A stretch of 64,000 nt of DNA from JAHEAO01 sp041633555 (GTDB lineage Bacteria; Pseudomonadota; Alphaproteobacteria; Rhodobacterales; Rhodobacteraceae), in contig JBFKFZ010000003.1 of NCBI GenBank assembly GCA_041633555.1, positions 50,847 through 114,846 on the forward strand, written 5' to 3'. This document shows, one piece after another, positions 48,813 through 59,165 of this stretch. Position 1 is the stretch's first letter. Each line of letters starts with the position of its first letter. Both the position numbers and the translations under genes were made by a program. The notes under the pieces are model-generated. The model saw nothing but the letters and a program-made list of their open reading frames with translations, was not told where the DNA came from and did not search any database.

Positions 48813-50144
48813 TTACACCGTGTCGAGATAGAGATCCAGTTGCTCTTCGGGCGAAAGCTCTGCGAAATAGTGGAGTTCCTGCCGCTTGGTCATAACGAGA
48901 TTCTCGATCAGCTGGTCGGTAAAGATCCGCCGCATGATAGGGCTTTCTTCGAAAGCGTCGATGGCCGCGTCCCAGGTCGCTGGCATCTGCGGCAGGTCTT
49001 TTTCATAGGCATTGCCGGCGATCGGCGGTGGCGGCGTCATGCAATCTTCGATCCCGATCAGCGCGGCGCCCAGTACGGCTGCAATCAGCAGATAGGGGTT
49101 GACGTCGCCCCCTGCTACCCGATGCTCGATCCGGCGCGCCTTCGGGCTGCCGCCCGGAACCCGAACCGCGACGGTGCGGTTCTCATAGGCCCAGCAGACG
49201 CCGGTCGGCGCATGGGCGTCGGGGACAAGCCGGTCATAGCTGTTGCCGTGCGGGGCGAAGATCAGGGCCGAAGGCGGCAGCGCCTTGAGGCATCCCGCAA
49301 TTGCGTTCAGCAAGACCGGCGAACCCTGCGGGGTGCCATCCGCGAAGATGTTGTTTCCGTCCTTGTCGAGCACCGAGAAATGCATGTGCATCCCGTTGCC
49401 GGAATATTCCTCGTAAGGTTTGGCCATGAAGCTCGCGGCAAAGCCGTGGCGGCGGGCCAGACCGCCGACCAACTGCTTGAACAGCCAGGCGTCGTCAGCG
49501 GCGCGCATGGCGTCGTCGACATGGACCAGGTTGATCTCAAACTGGCCGCGCCCGGCCTCCGAAATCGCGGTATCGGCCGGGATGTCCATCACCTCACAGG
49601 CATCGTAAAGCTCGGTGAAGAACTTGTCGAAGCTGTCGAGCGCCCGCAGGCTCAGGATCTCGGCGCCGGGCCGTCGCTTGCCGGTCCCGGGGGTGCGCGG
49701 CATCCGCAATTGTTTGCCGCTGTCGTCGACAAGATAGAACTCCATCTCGGTCGCGACGACGGGTGTAAGGCCGCGCGCCTTGTAGCCCTCGACGACTTTT
49801 GCCAGCGCGTGCCGCGGGTCGCCGTCATAACGGCGGCCATCCTCGTAATACATCCATAGCGGTAACAGCGCCGTCGGGCTGTCGAGCCAGGGCATCGGCA
49901 CGAAGCCGCGCTCGGTCGGTTTCAGTACGCCGTCGGGATCGCCGATCTCAAAGACCAGCGGGCTGTTGTCGATATCCTCGCCCCAGATGTCCAGATTCAG
50001 TACCGACAGCGGAAACCGGGTGCCATCCACTTCAATCTTACCGGCAAAGCGGGCAGGCACACGTTTGCCCCTTGCCTGACCATTCAAGTCGACCGCCCCA
50101 CACCGGATTGTCCGGATTTCGGGATGGTCATCGAGCCAACTCAT
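48813..50144 (-). CDS. Glutamine synthetase-family ligase, copy 2
   Basis: A 443-aa paralogue of the PuuA-like ligase. N-terminal IRTIRCGAVDLNGQARGKRV, VATEMEFYLVDDSG, GQFEINLVHVDDAMRAADDA and HMHFSVLDKDGNNIF mark the family. The C-terminal GGDVNPYLLIAAVLGAA is retained. Two such ligases in one operon suggest different acceptor amines or a heteromeric enzyme. The gene overlaps the permease stop by four bases and lies 90 bases before the amidotransferase. Which amine it uses cannot be read from sequence. Confidence 0.88.
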   Translation of the reverse strand: MSWLDDHPEIRTIRCGAVDLNGQARGKRVPARFAGKIEVDGTRFPLSVLNLDIWGEDIDNSPLVFEIGDPDGVLKPTERGFVPMPWLDSPTALLPLWMYYEDGRRYDGDPRHALAKVVEGYKARGLTPVVATEMEFYLVDDSGKQLRMPRTPGTGKRRPGAEILSLRALDSFDKFFTELYDACEVMDIPADTAISEAGRGQFEINLVHVDDAMRAADDAWLFKQLVGGLARRHGFAASFMAKPYEEYSGNGMHMHFSVLDKDGNNIFADGTPQGSPVLLNAIAGCLKALPPSALIFAPHGNSYDRLVPDAHAPTGVCWAYENRTVAVRVPGGSPKARRIEHRVAGGDVNPYLLIAAVLGAALIGIEDCMTPPPPIAGNAYEKDLPQMPATWDAAIDAFEESPIMRRIFTDQLIENLVMTKRQELHYFAELSPEEQLDLYLDTV

Positions 50145-50947
50145 CTTATCACCTGTGGGCGTATGCGAAGTTTGCGCCGCGCTTCCTGCGGCAGATGTCG
50201 GTTGAGGCGTTTGTTAATGGCGCCAAATAGCGTGATGATGCCCAGAGTTACAAGGATGAAGTAGAAGGCTACGATCGGGTAGGGAACGAACGGGTTGAAG
50301 GTCTTATCGGCGAAGTAGCTGGCATAATAGAGCGCGTCGCCCTTCTGCTGCCAGGCGGGGAATCCAGAGAAATAGACCAGCGTCGTCGCGTGGAAGAGAA
50401 AGATCGCCTCGTTGGTATAGGCAGGCCATGCCAGCCGCAGCATTGTTGGCCAGATTACCCTGCGGAACCGGGTCCAGCCCGAAAGCCCGTAGGCGTCGGC
50501 AGCCTCGGTGTCGCCCTTAGGGATCGAGCGCAGGGCGCCAAAAAAGATCTCGGCCGAGTAGGCGGCGGTGTTCAGGAACAGCACGATGAGTGCGCCCAGC
50601 CAAGCCGCCGTGAATGCATCGAAGAACGGGTTGGCGCTCTTCAGGCTCAGAAACAGGAAATAGGCAAAGAAAAACTGGATGAAGAGCGGCGATCCCCGGA
50701 ACACGAAGATGAACCATTCCGCCGGCTTGCGCAGCCAAAAATTGCCAGAGCTCTTGGCTACGGCCAGCGCCGTTGCGAAAACGAAACCGGTGATCAGGGC
50801 GAGCACGCCGAAATAGATGTTCCAGATGATGCCTGACCCGATCAGTGTGAACTGCTCGCAGAGGCTGAAACCCTCTCGGGGCAGCAACCGCTCTCCGAAA
50901 CCGAGGGACCGCAGGCCGTAATCCTGGATGGTCTGCAGACAGCTCAT
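50141..50947 (-). CDS. Polar amino acid-type ABC transporter permease (HisM-like)
   Basis: A 268-aa inner-membrane permease with five or so helices and the HisMQ/GlnP binding-protein-dependent pattern: FIFVFRGSPLFIQFFFAYFL and the EAA-type loop EAADAYGLSGWTRFRRVIWP. It forms one half of the membrane channel with the next permease. It overlaps the following gene's start by four bases (ATGA). The substrate class is basic amino acids or polyamine-like compounds judged by family. Confidence 0.9.
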   Translation of the reverse strand: MSCLQTIQDYGLRSLGFGERLLPREGFSLCEQFTLIGSGIIWNIYFGVLALITGFVFATALAVAKSSGNFWLRKPAEWFIFVFRGSPLFIQFFFAYFLFLSLKSANPFFDAFTAAWLGALIVLFLNTAAYSAEIFFGALRSIPKGDTEAADAYGLSGWTRFRRVIWPTMLRLAWPAYTNEAIFLFHATTLVYFSGFPAWQQKGDALYYASYFADKTFNPFVPYPIVAFYFILVTLGIITLFGAINKRLNRHLPQEARRKLRIRPQVIR

Positions 50948-51831
50948 TTCGCTACCGCCTTGCGCTGCGCCTCGCCGCTGGCCGTGGCCTGGCCAAGCGT
51001 CAGCCGCTGCATAAGCCGTTCAAGCGCCACTTCGGATACGCGGGTGAAGGCCAGGTAGAAGACCAGCAGGAAAAGGAAATACCACATCCGCCAGTCACCA
51101 TGTGGGAAACTGGTAAAGGCCGGGGTCTTGGTCCCCCCGAGTTCGCGGGCCCAGTAGACGATGTCCTCGACCCCCAGAAGGAACAGCAGCGGCGTGGCCT
51201 TGATCAGCACCATCCAGAGGTTCGACAGCCCCGGCAAGGCGTAGACCCACATCTGCGGCACCAGCACGCGCCAAAAGGTCTGGCGCGGCGTCATCCCGTA
51301 GGCTTCAGCGGTTTCCAACTGCGCGCGCGGCACGGCCCGCATCCCGCCGAATAAGACATTGGCTGCGAAGGCGCCGAAAACGATGGCGAAGGTGATGATC
51401 GCCAGCGCGAAGCCGTAGGTCTGATGCATCCATTGCGGCGCATTCCCCAAGGGCAGCTTCGCTGCCTGACACACGACGAAATCATTGCCCTGCCAAATCG
51501 GCTGGTCCCAGTCCGGGCACAGCACTTGGTGGCGCATCCATTCGAACGCCTGATCCAGCGCAATGACGAAAAAGAGGAAGAAGACGATGTCGGGAACGCC
51601 CCGGACTAGCGAAATGTAGATCTTGCCGAGCCAACTGAGGGGCAGAATCCGCGATCGTGCCGCCATCGCGCCCAGAAAGCCGAAGCCCAGGGCGACGGGG
51701 GCTGTGATGGCCAGCAGCAGGAGAACCTTGAAGAACGCCACGTAGAACGACATGTGAACGCCGGTCGTCAGGAAGCACGAAAACCAGCGGACCGTGTCGA
51801 GCGTCTCAGGATCTGAACAATATGAAAACAT
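50944..51831 (-). CDS. Polar amino acid-type ABC transporter permease (HisQ-like)
   Basis: A 295-aa permease, longer than usual at both ends. The N-terminal helix is LLLLAITAPVALGFGFLGAM and the EAA loop is TAEAYGMTPRQTFWRVLVPQ. A large cysteine-containing loop (MRHQVLCPDWDQPIW) sits between helices and would be periplasmic. Its start is 48 bases after the binding protein, and it overlaps the HisM-like gene. It pairs with that protein and the ATPase. Confidence 0.9.
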   Translation of the reverse strand: MFSYCSDPETLDTVRWFSCFLTTGVHMSFYVAFFKVLLLLAITAPVALGFGFLGAMAARSRILPLSWLGKIYISLVRGVPDIVFFLFFVIALDQAFEWMRHQVLCPDWDQPIWQGNDFVVCQAAKLPLGNAPQWMHQTYGFALAIITFAIVFGAFAANVLFGGMRAVPRAQLETAEAYGMTPRQTFWRVLVPQMWVYALPGLSNLWMVLIKATPLLFLLGVEDIVYWARELGGTKTPAFTSFPHGDWRMWYFLFLLVFYLAFTRVSEVALERLMQRLTLGQATASGEAQRKAVAK

Positions 51832-51879
51832 CGGGCAAGGGCCAGAGCCCGCGCGTCGCGGACTCCGGCGGATTGCTCA

Positions 51880-52605
51880 TCAATAGGTCGCTATGCCCTC
51901 GCCAAACCACTTGATCAGCAGCTCGTTCAGCGAACCGTCTTCCTTCATCGAGGTGATCGCGGCATCGAACTTTTCTTTCAACTCGGTGTCGCTTTCCCGC
52001 AGGCCGATGCCGATGCCGCCGCCAAGCGGAACCGGGTCACCGACGAACATCAGTTCACCCCCGCTCGCCTCAACTAGCGGCACCAGGTAATCGTAGTCGG
52101 CAAAGACCGCATCGGCTTCGCCATTGCGCACGGCTGCCACCGTCTCTTCAGGTGTCGCGAATTCCACAAGCGTCGCGCCGCTCTCCGCGATGTAGCCAGC
52201 CTGGATCGTGGCGGTCTGGGCGGCCACGATGGCAGAGCCGACATCAACCGCATCGGAGGCGGCGACATAGGCCGAAGCGGTCGGCGGATAGTAGTTCTGG
52301 GTAAAATCGATCACCTTGTCGCGCTCATCGGTGATCGACATGCCAGCGATGATCGTGTCGTAGTTGCCCGAGACTAGGTTAGGAATGATCGAATCCCAGT
52401 CGTTCTTGACCCATTCGCAAGTCAGTTCCGCCCGCGTGCAAAGCTCGTCGCCAACCTCGCGCTCGAAACCGTCAACTTCGCCGGCATCGTTGATGAAGTT
52501 GTATGGAGGATAGGCGCCCTCGGTGCCCATGCGCACCACGTCCTGTGCCAGCGCGAAGCCTGCCGAGAGGGCAACCGCCGCGGATGTGAGGATCAGTCTT
52601 TTCAT
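51880..52605 (-). CDS. Periplasmic substrate-binding protein (Lys/Arg/ornithine/His type)
   Basis: A 241-aa family-3 solute-binding protein. The signal peptide MKRLILTSAAVALSAGFALA is cut before QDVVRMG. Ligand-site blocks are TEGAYPPYNFINDAGEVDGF, IIAGMSITDERDKVIDFT and AVRNGEADAVFADYDYLV. An Asp/Glu-rich pocket suits cationic amine or basic amino acid ligands. A ribosome site GGGAG precedes the ATG. The start was moved from a much longer open frame. It delivers substrate to the two permeases. Confidence 0.92.
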   Translation of the reverse strand: MKRLILTSAAVALSAGFALAQDVVRMGTEGAYPPYNFINDAGEVDGFEREVGDELCTRAELTCEWVKNDWDSIIPNLVSGNYDTIIAGMSITDERDKVIDFTQNYYPPTASAYVAASDAVDVGSAIVAAQTATIQAGYIAESGATLVEFATPEETVAAVRNGEADAVFADYDYLVPLVEASGGELMFVGDPVPLGGGIGIGLRESDTELKEKFDAAITSMKEDGSLNELLIKWFGEGIATY

Positions 52606-52634
52606 TTTCTTACTCCCATGGATAGCGCATTTGA

Positions 52635-53414
52635 TTATGCCGCAACGGTCGCGCTGAGAAACTGTTGCAGGCGTTCTGTTTTCGGGCTGCCGAACAGCTG
52701 GTCCGGCGGCCCCTGCTCTTCGATCCGGCCTTGGTGAAGAAAGATGACGTGGTCCGAGCAATCCGCCGCCAGCCGCATGTCATGGGTGACCAAGATCATC
52801 GTCCGGCCCTCATCGGCCAGCGCCTTGATGACCTTGACGACCTCCTGCTCCAACTCAGGGTCCAGCGCAGAGGTCGGTTCGTCGAACAACAGCGCCTTTG
52901 GCTCCATGCAAAGCGCGCGGGCGATCGCCGCGCGTTGCTGCTGACCGCCCGAGAGCATTGCCGGGTAGACATCCGTCTTGTCACCGATCCCGACCTTGTC
53001 GAGATAGGCCCGCGCCGAATTCTCGACCTCGTCACGATCCCGCTTCAGGACGGTGACCGGCGCTTCCATCACGTTCTGCAGGATTGTCATGTGCGCCCAG
53101 AGATTGAACTGCTGGAACACCATGGACAGGTTCGTGCGGATACGCGTGACCTGCGCCCTGTCTGCTGGATGGCGGCCCATACCCTTGCCACGCCATTTGA
53201 TCGCCTCGCCCTCGAACAGGATCTCGCCCTGCTGGCTGTCTTCCAAGAGGTTGGAGCACCGAAGCAGCGTGGATTTTCCGGACCCAGAGGACCCGATCAG
53301 TGAAACGACATTTCCTCGCGGTGCGATCAAGTCGACGCCTTTCAGAACCTCCAGCGCCCCATAGGCCTTGTGAAGGTCACGGATTTCAATGACTGGCGGT
53401 ACTGTTTGGGTCAC
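52635..53414 (-). CDS. Amino acid/polyamine-type ABC transporter ATPase (HisP-like)
   Basis: A 259-aa ABC ATPase, the first gene of the amine operon. Walker A GSSGSGKST (41-49), signature LSGGQQQR, Walker B ALLFDEPTSALD and the switch His in ILVTHDMRLAADCS are all intact. A GTG start follows GAGG at a spacing of 11. It energises uptake through the permeases. The 94-base region before it contains no clear promoter consensus. Confidence 0.92.
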   Translation of the reverse strand: MTQTVPPVIEIRDLHKAYGALEVLKGVDLIAPRGNVVSLIGSSGSGKSTLLRCSNLLEDSQQGEILFEGEAIKWRGKGMGRHPADRAQVTRIRTNLSMVFQQFNLWAHMTILQNVMEAPVTVLKRDRDEVENSARAYLDKVGIGDKTDVYPAMLSGGQQQRAAIARALCMEPKALLFDEPTSALDPELEQEVVKVIKALADEGRTMILVTHDMRLAADCSDHVIFLHQGRIEEQGPPDQLFGSPKTERLQQFLSATVAA

Positions 53415-53508
53415 TTTGGCAACACCTCATTCTGCCCGGTGCCGGAGTAGGGCGGAAAAACGGCGCGATTGCAACGATCTTTCGCATATTGACGCCGCGG
53501 AACCCGGT

Positions 53509-54282
53509 TCAGTTCCGGTGCCCCGCAGCCTCAGGCTGTGGCGCGTCGGGATTTCTCACCGCCAGATAGGCCTTCGCCGGGATCGAAACTAGGCCGGCAA
53601 GCCCAAGCGCCTTGCGGTCTGTTTTGGGCAGTTCCACGATGGCTGCCCGCACCGCTGCAGCCAATGGAGCCGGGTCCCGCGTGATCGCCGTGATCAGCGG
53701 CAGCGCCGGCGTTGGTTCAGTCCTGCAAATGACCCTCAGGCGCTTTGCCACTTCCGGCCGGTGAGCAGAGATCAGCCGCCAGGTCACAGCGTCAATCGCG
53801 GCGAGATCGGCATCGCCTTTCGCGACGGCCTCTGCGCTCGCCCGGTGTGCGCCTGTCATCAGCAGCCGCGTGAAGGCAAATCCGCCGTCGGCGGCCAGGT
53901 TCTGCACCGCCGCCCAGCCTGACTGGCTGATCGGATCATTGTAAGCGAGTATCCGATCCCTGAAGTCCGGGAATGATCCGGTTTCCTCGCGCCGCGCCAC
54001 GATCTCGCTGCAATAATGACCCGGCGAAAGACCGGTAAGCCCGTAATCCGGTGTGCCGACCAACGCCACCCCACCGTGCAGCTTTGTTCGGTATGGCATT
54101 CCGCAAGTCTGTGCCAGTAGCAGCGCGGGATCCTGCCATATGGCCCAAGGGTCGGCCTCGCGGTTCAACCGGGCCGGCGCTTCAATGCCGCTTTGCTCAA
54201 GATGTCGCCTGATCAGGGCCCAGAGGCCATCGGTCGCGGCGGCGATCTCGGGCCAGTCATACATCGGCAGCGCGGCGATCAT
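53509..54282 (-). CDS. PhnD-type substrate-binding-like protein without signal peptide
   Basis: A 257-aa protein with the phosphate/phosphonate-binding (PhnD, type 2 periplasmic) pattern: ALPMYDWPEIAAATDGLW, LAQTCGMPYRTKLHGGV, DFRDRILAYNDPISQSGW and ADLAAIDAVTWRL. It lacks a signal peptide, unlike transport proteins, so it may be a cytosolic sensor or enzyme. No permease or ATPase partner is adjacent. It overlaps the TerB-like gene by four bases. The ligand is unknown. Confidence 0.8.
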   Translation of the reverse strand: MIAALPMYDWPEIAAATDGLWALIRRHLEQSGIEAPARLNREADPWAIWQDPALLLAQTCGMPYRTKLHGGVALVGTPDYGLTGLSPGHYCSEIVARREETGSFPDFRDRILAYNDPISQSGWAAVQNLAADGGFAFTRLLMTGAHRASAEAVAKGDADLAAIDAVTWRLISAHRPEVAKRLRVICRTEPTPALPLITAITRDPAPLAAAVRAAIVELPKTDRKALGLAGLVSIPAKAYLAVRNPDAPQPEAAGHRN

Positions 54283-54722
54283 TCTGAAGCGTTCTCAACC
54301 CTTTGGCGGGCGATATTCGAGTCGCGATCATTGACGCCCAGCAGGTTCGCGACAAGCCGCAACTGCGCATCCTCCTCGTGATCGCGGACGCCATCGGCAA
54401 GCACGACCGACCAAAGTGCCTCGATCACGGTTTCCCTGTCCTCGTAGGGTACGGCATCCTTGATCGCGCGGGTGAAGCGGACAGTGTCAGGGGCCTCGGC
54501 CTCGAGTTGCTCCGCGTCCCGGCGGAGCGAAGTGACCTCAAATGGCGAGAGGCCATAGCGTTTGCCGAGGATACGGTCGATGCGCGCGGCCTCGTCGGGG
54601 GAATAGGTGCCGTCAGAGCGCGCAACGCGCACGAGAAGGGCAGCGAGGGCCAGCCGCGAATCGGTTCCCCGGAGGGGCGCCGGTTCCGGCTGGATCAGCC
54701 GCTTGAGAAGGTCACCAAACAT
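54279..54722 (-). CDS. TerB-like helical protein
   Basis: A 147-aa protein with the TerB fold pattern: LALAALLVRVARSDGTYSPD, RIDRILGKRYGLSPFEVTSL and VVLADGVRDHEEDAQLRLVA, with repeated Asp-Gly elements typical of this family. TerB proteins are associated with tellurite resistance and membrane-linked metal stress, but a single gene without the ter cluster argues for another role. The gene precedes and overlaps the PhnD-like gene. No membrane segment is seen. Confidence 0.85.
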   Translation of the reverse strand: MFGDLLKRLIQPEPAPLRGTDSRLALAALLVRVARSDGTYSPDEAARIDRILGKRYGLSPFEVTSLRRDAEQLEAEAPDTVRFTRAIKDAVPYEDRETVIEALWSVVLADGVRDHEEDAQLRLVANLLGVNDRDSNIARQRVENASE

Positions 54723-54788
54723 GACACCGATATAGGCCTGAACGGAGAGCGGGCCAAGTGAACAGTCGCTTTGATCCGCAATATCGCA

Positions 54789-56432
<1,644 letters not shown>

Positions 56433-56542
56433 GTGGTGGAAACTCCCGTGAAATCAGCCAGAAATACTACGAACAGTGCCTTGGAAATTCCGCAGCATCA
56501 CGGGATTCAAGAGATAACAGATTCGTGACGAGTACGCAACCA

Positions 56543-56601
56543 GACCGCAAGATGATGTTAAGGTGACCCTGGGTAAGACAACCGGTTGTGGTCTTGCGGT
56601 C
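56543..56601. terminator. Inverted repeat and hairpin at the end of secG
   Basis: GACCGCAAGA and TCTTGCGGTC are perfect ten-base arms 39 bases apart; the inner AAGACAACC/GGTTGTGGTCTT forms a smaller stem with one bulge. They begin at the secG stop codon on the minus strand. No T tract follows, so this could be a weak terminator or an attenuating structure before pyrG. An alternative is a regulatory site of pyrG. Confidence 0.4.
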
Positions 56602-56962
56602 AGTCTGCCCGGGGAGCGGTCTCTGTCCCGCCCTCGACCGGTGGTGGCAGCAGATCGTCGCCCAATGGCGACTCGTCCGTGGTTTCCGAAGGCACCTGCT
56701 CGACCCCAAGCCGGTCGACAACCGAGGTGTTGGCCGACTTTTGCGCCGCGATCACGGTCAGGCCGATTGACGTCGCGATAAAGGCGATCGCGAAGATCCA
56801 GGTCAGCTTGCCAAGCGCCGTTGCGGCACTGCGCGACGACATTACGCCGCCTCCGCCGCCGCTGCCCATGCCAAGCCCGCCGCCTTCCGAGCGCTGCAGC
56901 AGCACGACGCCGATCAGGCAGAGCGCAAGGATGAGGTGGATGACAAGAACGACGTTTTCCAT
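56600..56962 (-). CDS. secG: Preprotein translocase subunit SecG
   Basis: A 120-aa membrane protein with two helices: VVLVIHLILALCLIGVVLLQ and LTWIFAIAFIATSIGLTVI. The Gly-rich segment GLGMGSGGGGGVM between them is typical. The C-terminal tail is acidic and Pro-rich. It is a partner of SecYE in protein export. Its place just upstream of pyrG is common in alphaproteobacteria. Confidence 0.95.
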   Translation of the reverse strand: MENVVLVIHLILALCLIGVVLLQRSEGGGLGMGSGGGGGVMSSRSAATALGKLTWIFAIAFIATSIGLTVIAAQKSANTSVVDRLGVEQVPSETTDESPLGDDLLPPPVEGGTETAPRAD

Positions 56963-57056
56963 GTTCGGCCTTCTAACTTGAACGAGCGGTATCTAGAGCC
57001 TGCGCCCCTTCATCGCAACCCCGAACCGGACAACGGGCGCATTTCAGGGCGCCGGG

Positions 57057-57452
57057 CTACTCGTCGGTTTCGTCCACGTCATACTGTCCCGAAAGCGCGC
57101 GCCGGACGAAGCTCCACGACAGCCCGATGCCAAGGATCAGCGAAAGTGCCAGAATTGCCATCCAGACATTCAGATCCGAATTGCCCAGTGTCAGCACGCC
57201 CCAATCATGCAGCACCCAGACCAAAGCCGCGAACACAGCGAAGACCAGAGCCATGCCAAACCCGCCGATCGAGCGCAGCGTCGCGCGAAGGTAGATGACG
57301 TAACCGACCAGAAGCAGCAGCGCGAACAGCGCCGTCAGGGGCATTTCCTGATAAAAATTCGCGCGGCTCCACTGCACGAAATTCCATTCGGTCGGGTTGA
57401 ATGTGGCGGCGATCAGGATGAAGGCGAACAGCCATCGTGCGAGAAAACCCAT
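57057..57452 (-). CDS. Small four-helix membrane protein (DUF6524-like)
   Basis: A 131-aa protein with about four membrane segments: FLARWLFAFILIAATF, ALFALLLLVGYVIYL, FGMALVFAVFAALVWVL and VWMAILALSLILGIGLSW. The acidic tail ends DVDETDE. GGAGGGATAT directly before the ATG fixes the start and discards the longer upstream frame. Function is unknown. It is divergent from purA and precedes secG on the same strand. Confidence 0.75.
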   Translation of the reverse strand: MGFLARWLFAFILIAATFNPTEWNFVQWSRANFYQEMPLTALFALLLLVGYVIYLRATLRSIGGFGMALVFAVFAALVWVLHDWGVLTLGNSDLNVWMAILALSLILGIGLSWSFVRRALSGQYDVDETDE

Positions 57453-57587
57453 ATATCCCTCCGGGTTGCTGGGCGAATGGATGACCCAATGCGGGGGGAT
57501 CTGTCCAGCCCCGCGGCGAAATAGTGGTTTCGCTGGCCGTCGCCGGGGGCTATATCGGCCCGGGCTTTCCGCTAGCAAGGGACTGAC

Positions 57588-58880
57588 ATGGCCAACGTAG
57601 TCGTCGTAGGCGCCCAGTGGGGCGACGAGGGAAAAGGCAAGATCGTGGACTGGCTGTCGGAACGTGCCGACGTCATTGCGCGGTTTCAGGGCGGCCACAA
57701 TGCCGGCCACACGCTGGTCATTGACGGCGAGGTCTACAAGCTGCATGCGTTGCCCTCGGGCGTGGTCCGCGGCGGCAAACTATCGGTGATCGGCAACGGC
57801 GTGGTGCTCGATCCCTGGCACCTGGTCCGCGAAATTGCGGCGATCCGGAAGCAGGGCGTCGAGATTACCCCGGAAACCCTGATGATCGCAGAGAATACGC
57901 CCCTCATCCTGCCATTCCACGGGGAACTTGACCGCGCGCGCGAAGGTCAGACCTCGGTCGCCAAGATCGGCACGACGGGCCGTGGCATTGGACCTGCGTA
58001 CGAAGACAAGGTCGGTCGGCGCGTGATCCGTGTGGCGGACCTCGCCGACGACGCGACTCTTGCGCTGCGGGTAGACCGGGCGCTGATCCACCACAATGCG
58101 CTGCGTGCCGGGCTGGGGCTCAAGCCAATTGATCGCGACGGGCTGATCGCCGAGTTGAAGGAGATCGCCCCGAAGATCCTGGAATTCGCGGCACCGGTAT
58201 GGAAAGTGCTGAACGACCAGCGCAAGGCGGGCAAGCGCATTTTGTTCGAAGGGGCACAAGGCGCGCTTCTCGATATTGATTTCGGAACCTATCCCTACGT
58301 CACATCCTCCAACGTCATCGCCGGACAGGCGGCGACCGGCACCGGCATCGGGCCCGGCTCTATCGATTTCGTTCTGGGAATCGTGAAGGCCTACACGACC
58401 CGCGTCGGTGAGGGGCCTTTTCCGACCGAACTGTTCGACGGAGATGGCCAGCGGCTGGGCGAGCGAGGCCACGAATTCGGCACGACCACCGGGCGCAAGC
58501 GTCGCTGCGGGTGGTTCGATGCGGCATTGGTGCGCCAGACTTGCGCAACAAGCGGTGTCAACGGCATCGCGCTGACCAAGCTCGACGTTCTCGACGGGTT
58601 TGACGAGTTGAGGATTTGCAACGGCTACGAACTGGACGGCAAGCGCATCGACTATCTGCCGACGGCCGCCGATCATCAGGCCCGCTGCCAGCCGATCTAT
58701 GAAACGCTGCCCGGCTGGACCGAAAGCACGGAAGGCGCGCGGAGCTGGGCGGATCTGCCGGCCAATGCGATCAAGTATGTCCGCCGGGTCGAGGAACTAA
58801 TCGAGTGCTCGGTTGCGCTGCTGTCCACTTCACCGGAGCGGGAGGATACGATTCTCGTAACCGACCCGTTCGCCGACTGA
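57588..58880 (+). CDS. purA: Adenylosuccinate synthetase
   Basis: A 430-aa enzyme that joins IMP and aspartate with GTP in AMP synthesis. The GTP/IMP-binding start is VVVGAQWGDEGKGKIVDWLS, followed by FQGGHNAGHTLV and TTTGRKRRCGWFDA. The length is normal. The ribosome site is moderate (AAGGGACTGAC). The stop overlaps the start of the small DUF2842 gene. Confidence 0.97.
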   Translation: MANVVVVGAQWGDEGKGKIVDWLSERADVIARFQGGHNAGHTLVIDGEVYKLHALPSGVVRGGKLSVIGNGVVLDPWHLVREIAAIRKQGVEITPETLMIAENTPLILPFHGELDRAREGQTSVAKIGTTGRGIGPAYEDKVGRRVIRVADLADDATLALRVDRALIHHNALRAGLGLKPIDRDGLIAELKEIAPKILEFAAPVWKVLNDQRKAGKRILFEGAQGALLDIDFGTYPYVTSSNVIAGQAATGTGIGPGSIDFVLGIVKAYTTRVGEGPFPTELFDGDGQRLGERGHEFGTTTGRKRRCGWFDAALVRQTCATSGVNGIALTKLDVLDGFDELRICNGYELDGKRIDYLPTAADHQARCQPIYETLPGWTESTEGARSWADLPANAIKYVRRVEELIECSVALLSTSPEREDTILVTDPFAD

Positions 58881-59140
58881 TGGCCCTGTCTTACAAGGCG
58901 CGCCGCCGCTGGTCGCTGATCATCCTGCTGGTCGGACTGCCGGTCTACGTCGTCGTGGCGACGAGCGTCGTCAATCTTCTCGGTCGTCCTGGCGTTCTGG
59001 TGGAATTGCTGGTTTACGTCGTTCTTGGCATCGCATGGGTCTTGCCGTTCAAATCGGTCTTCCGTGGGATCGGACAGGCTGACCCGGACGCCCCAGATGA
59101 AAAACAGGACGGGGAGGACTCTCGTCCGCCCCGTTCCTGA
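58880..59140 (+). CDS. DUF2842 small membrane protein
   Basis: An 86-aa protein with two helices (LIILLVGLPVYVVVATSVVN and LVELLVYVVLGIAWVLPF) ending in a charged tail (DPDAPDEKQDGED). The pattern MALSYKARRRWSLI is typical of DUF2842. The ATG overlaps the purA stop (TGATG), so it is translated with purA. Function is unknown. Confidence 0.88.
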   Translation: MALSYKARRRWSLIILLVGLPVYVVVATSVVNLLGRPGVLVELLVYVVLGIAWVLPFKSVFRGIGQADPDAPDEKQDGEDSRPPRS

Positions 59141-59165
59141 CTGTCCGATCCGCTGGACCCGAGCG

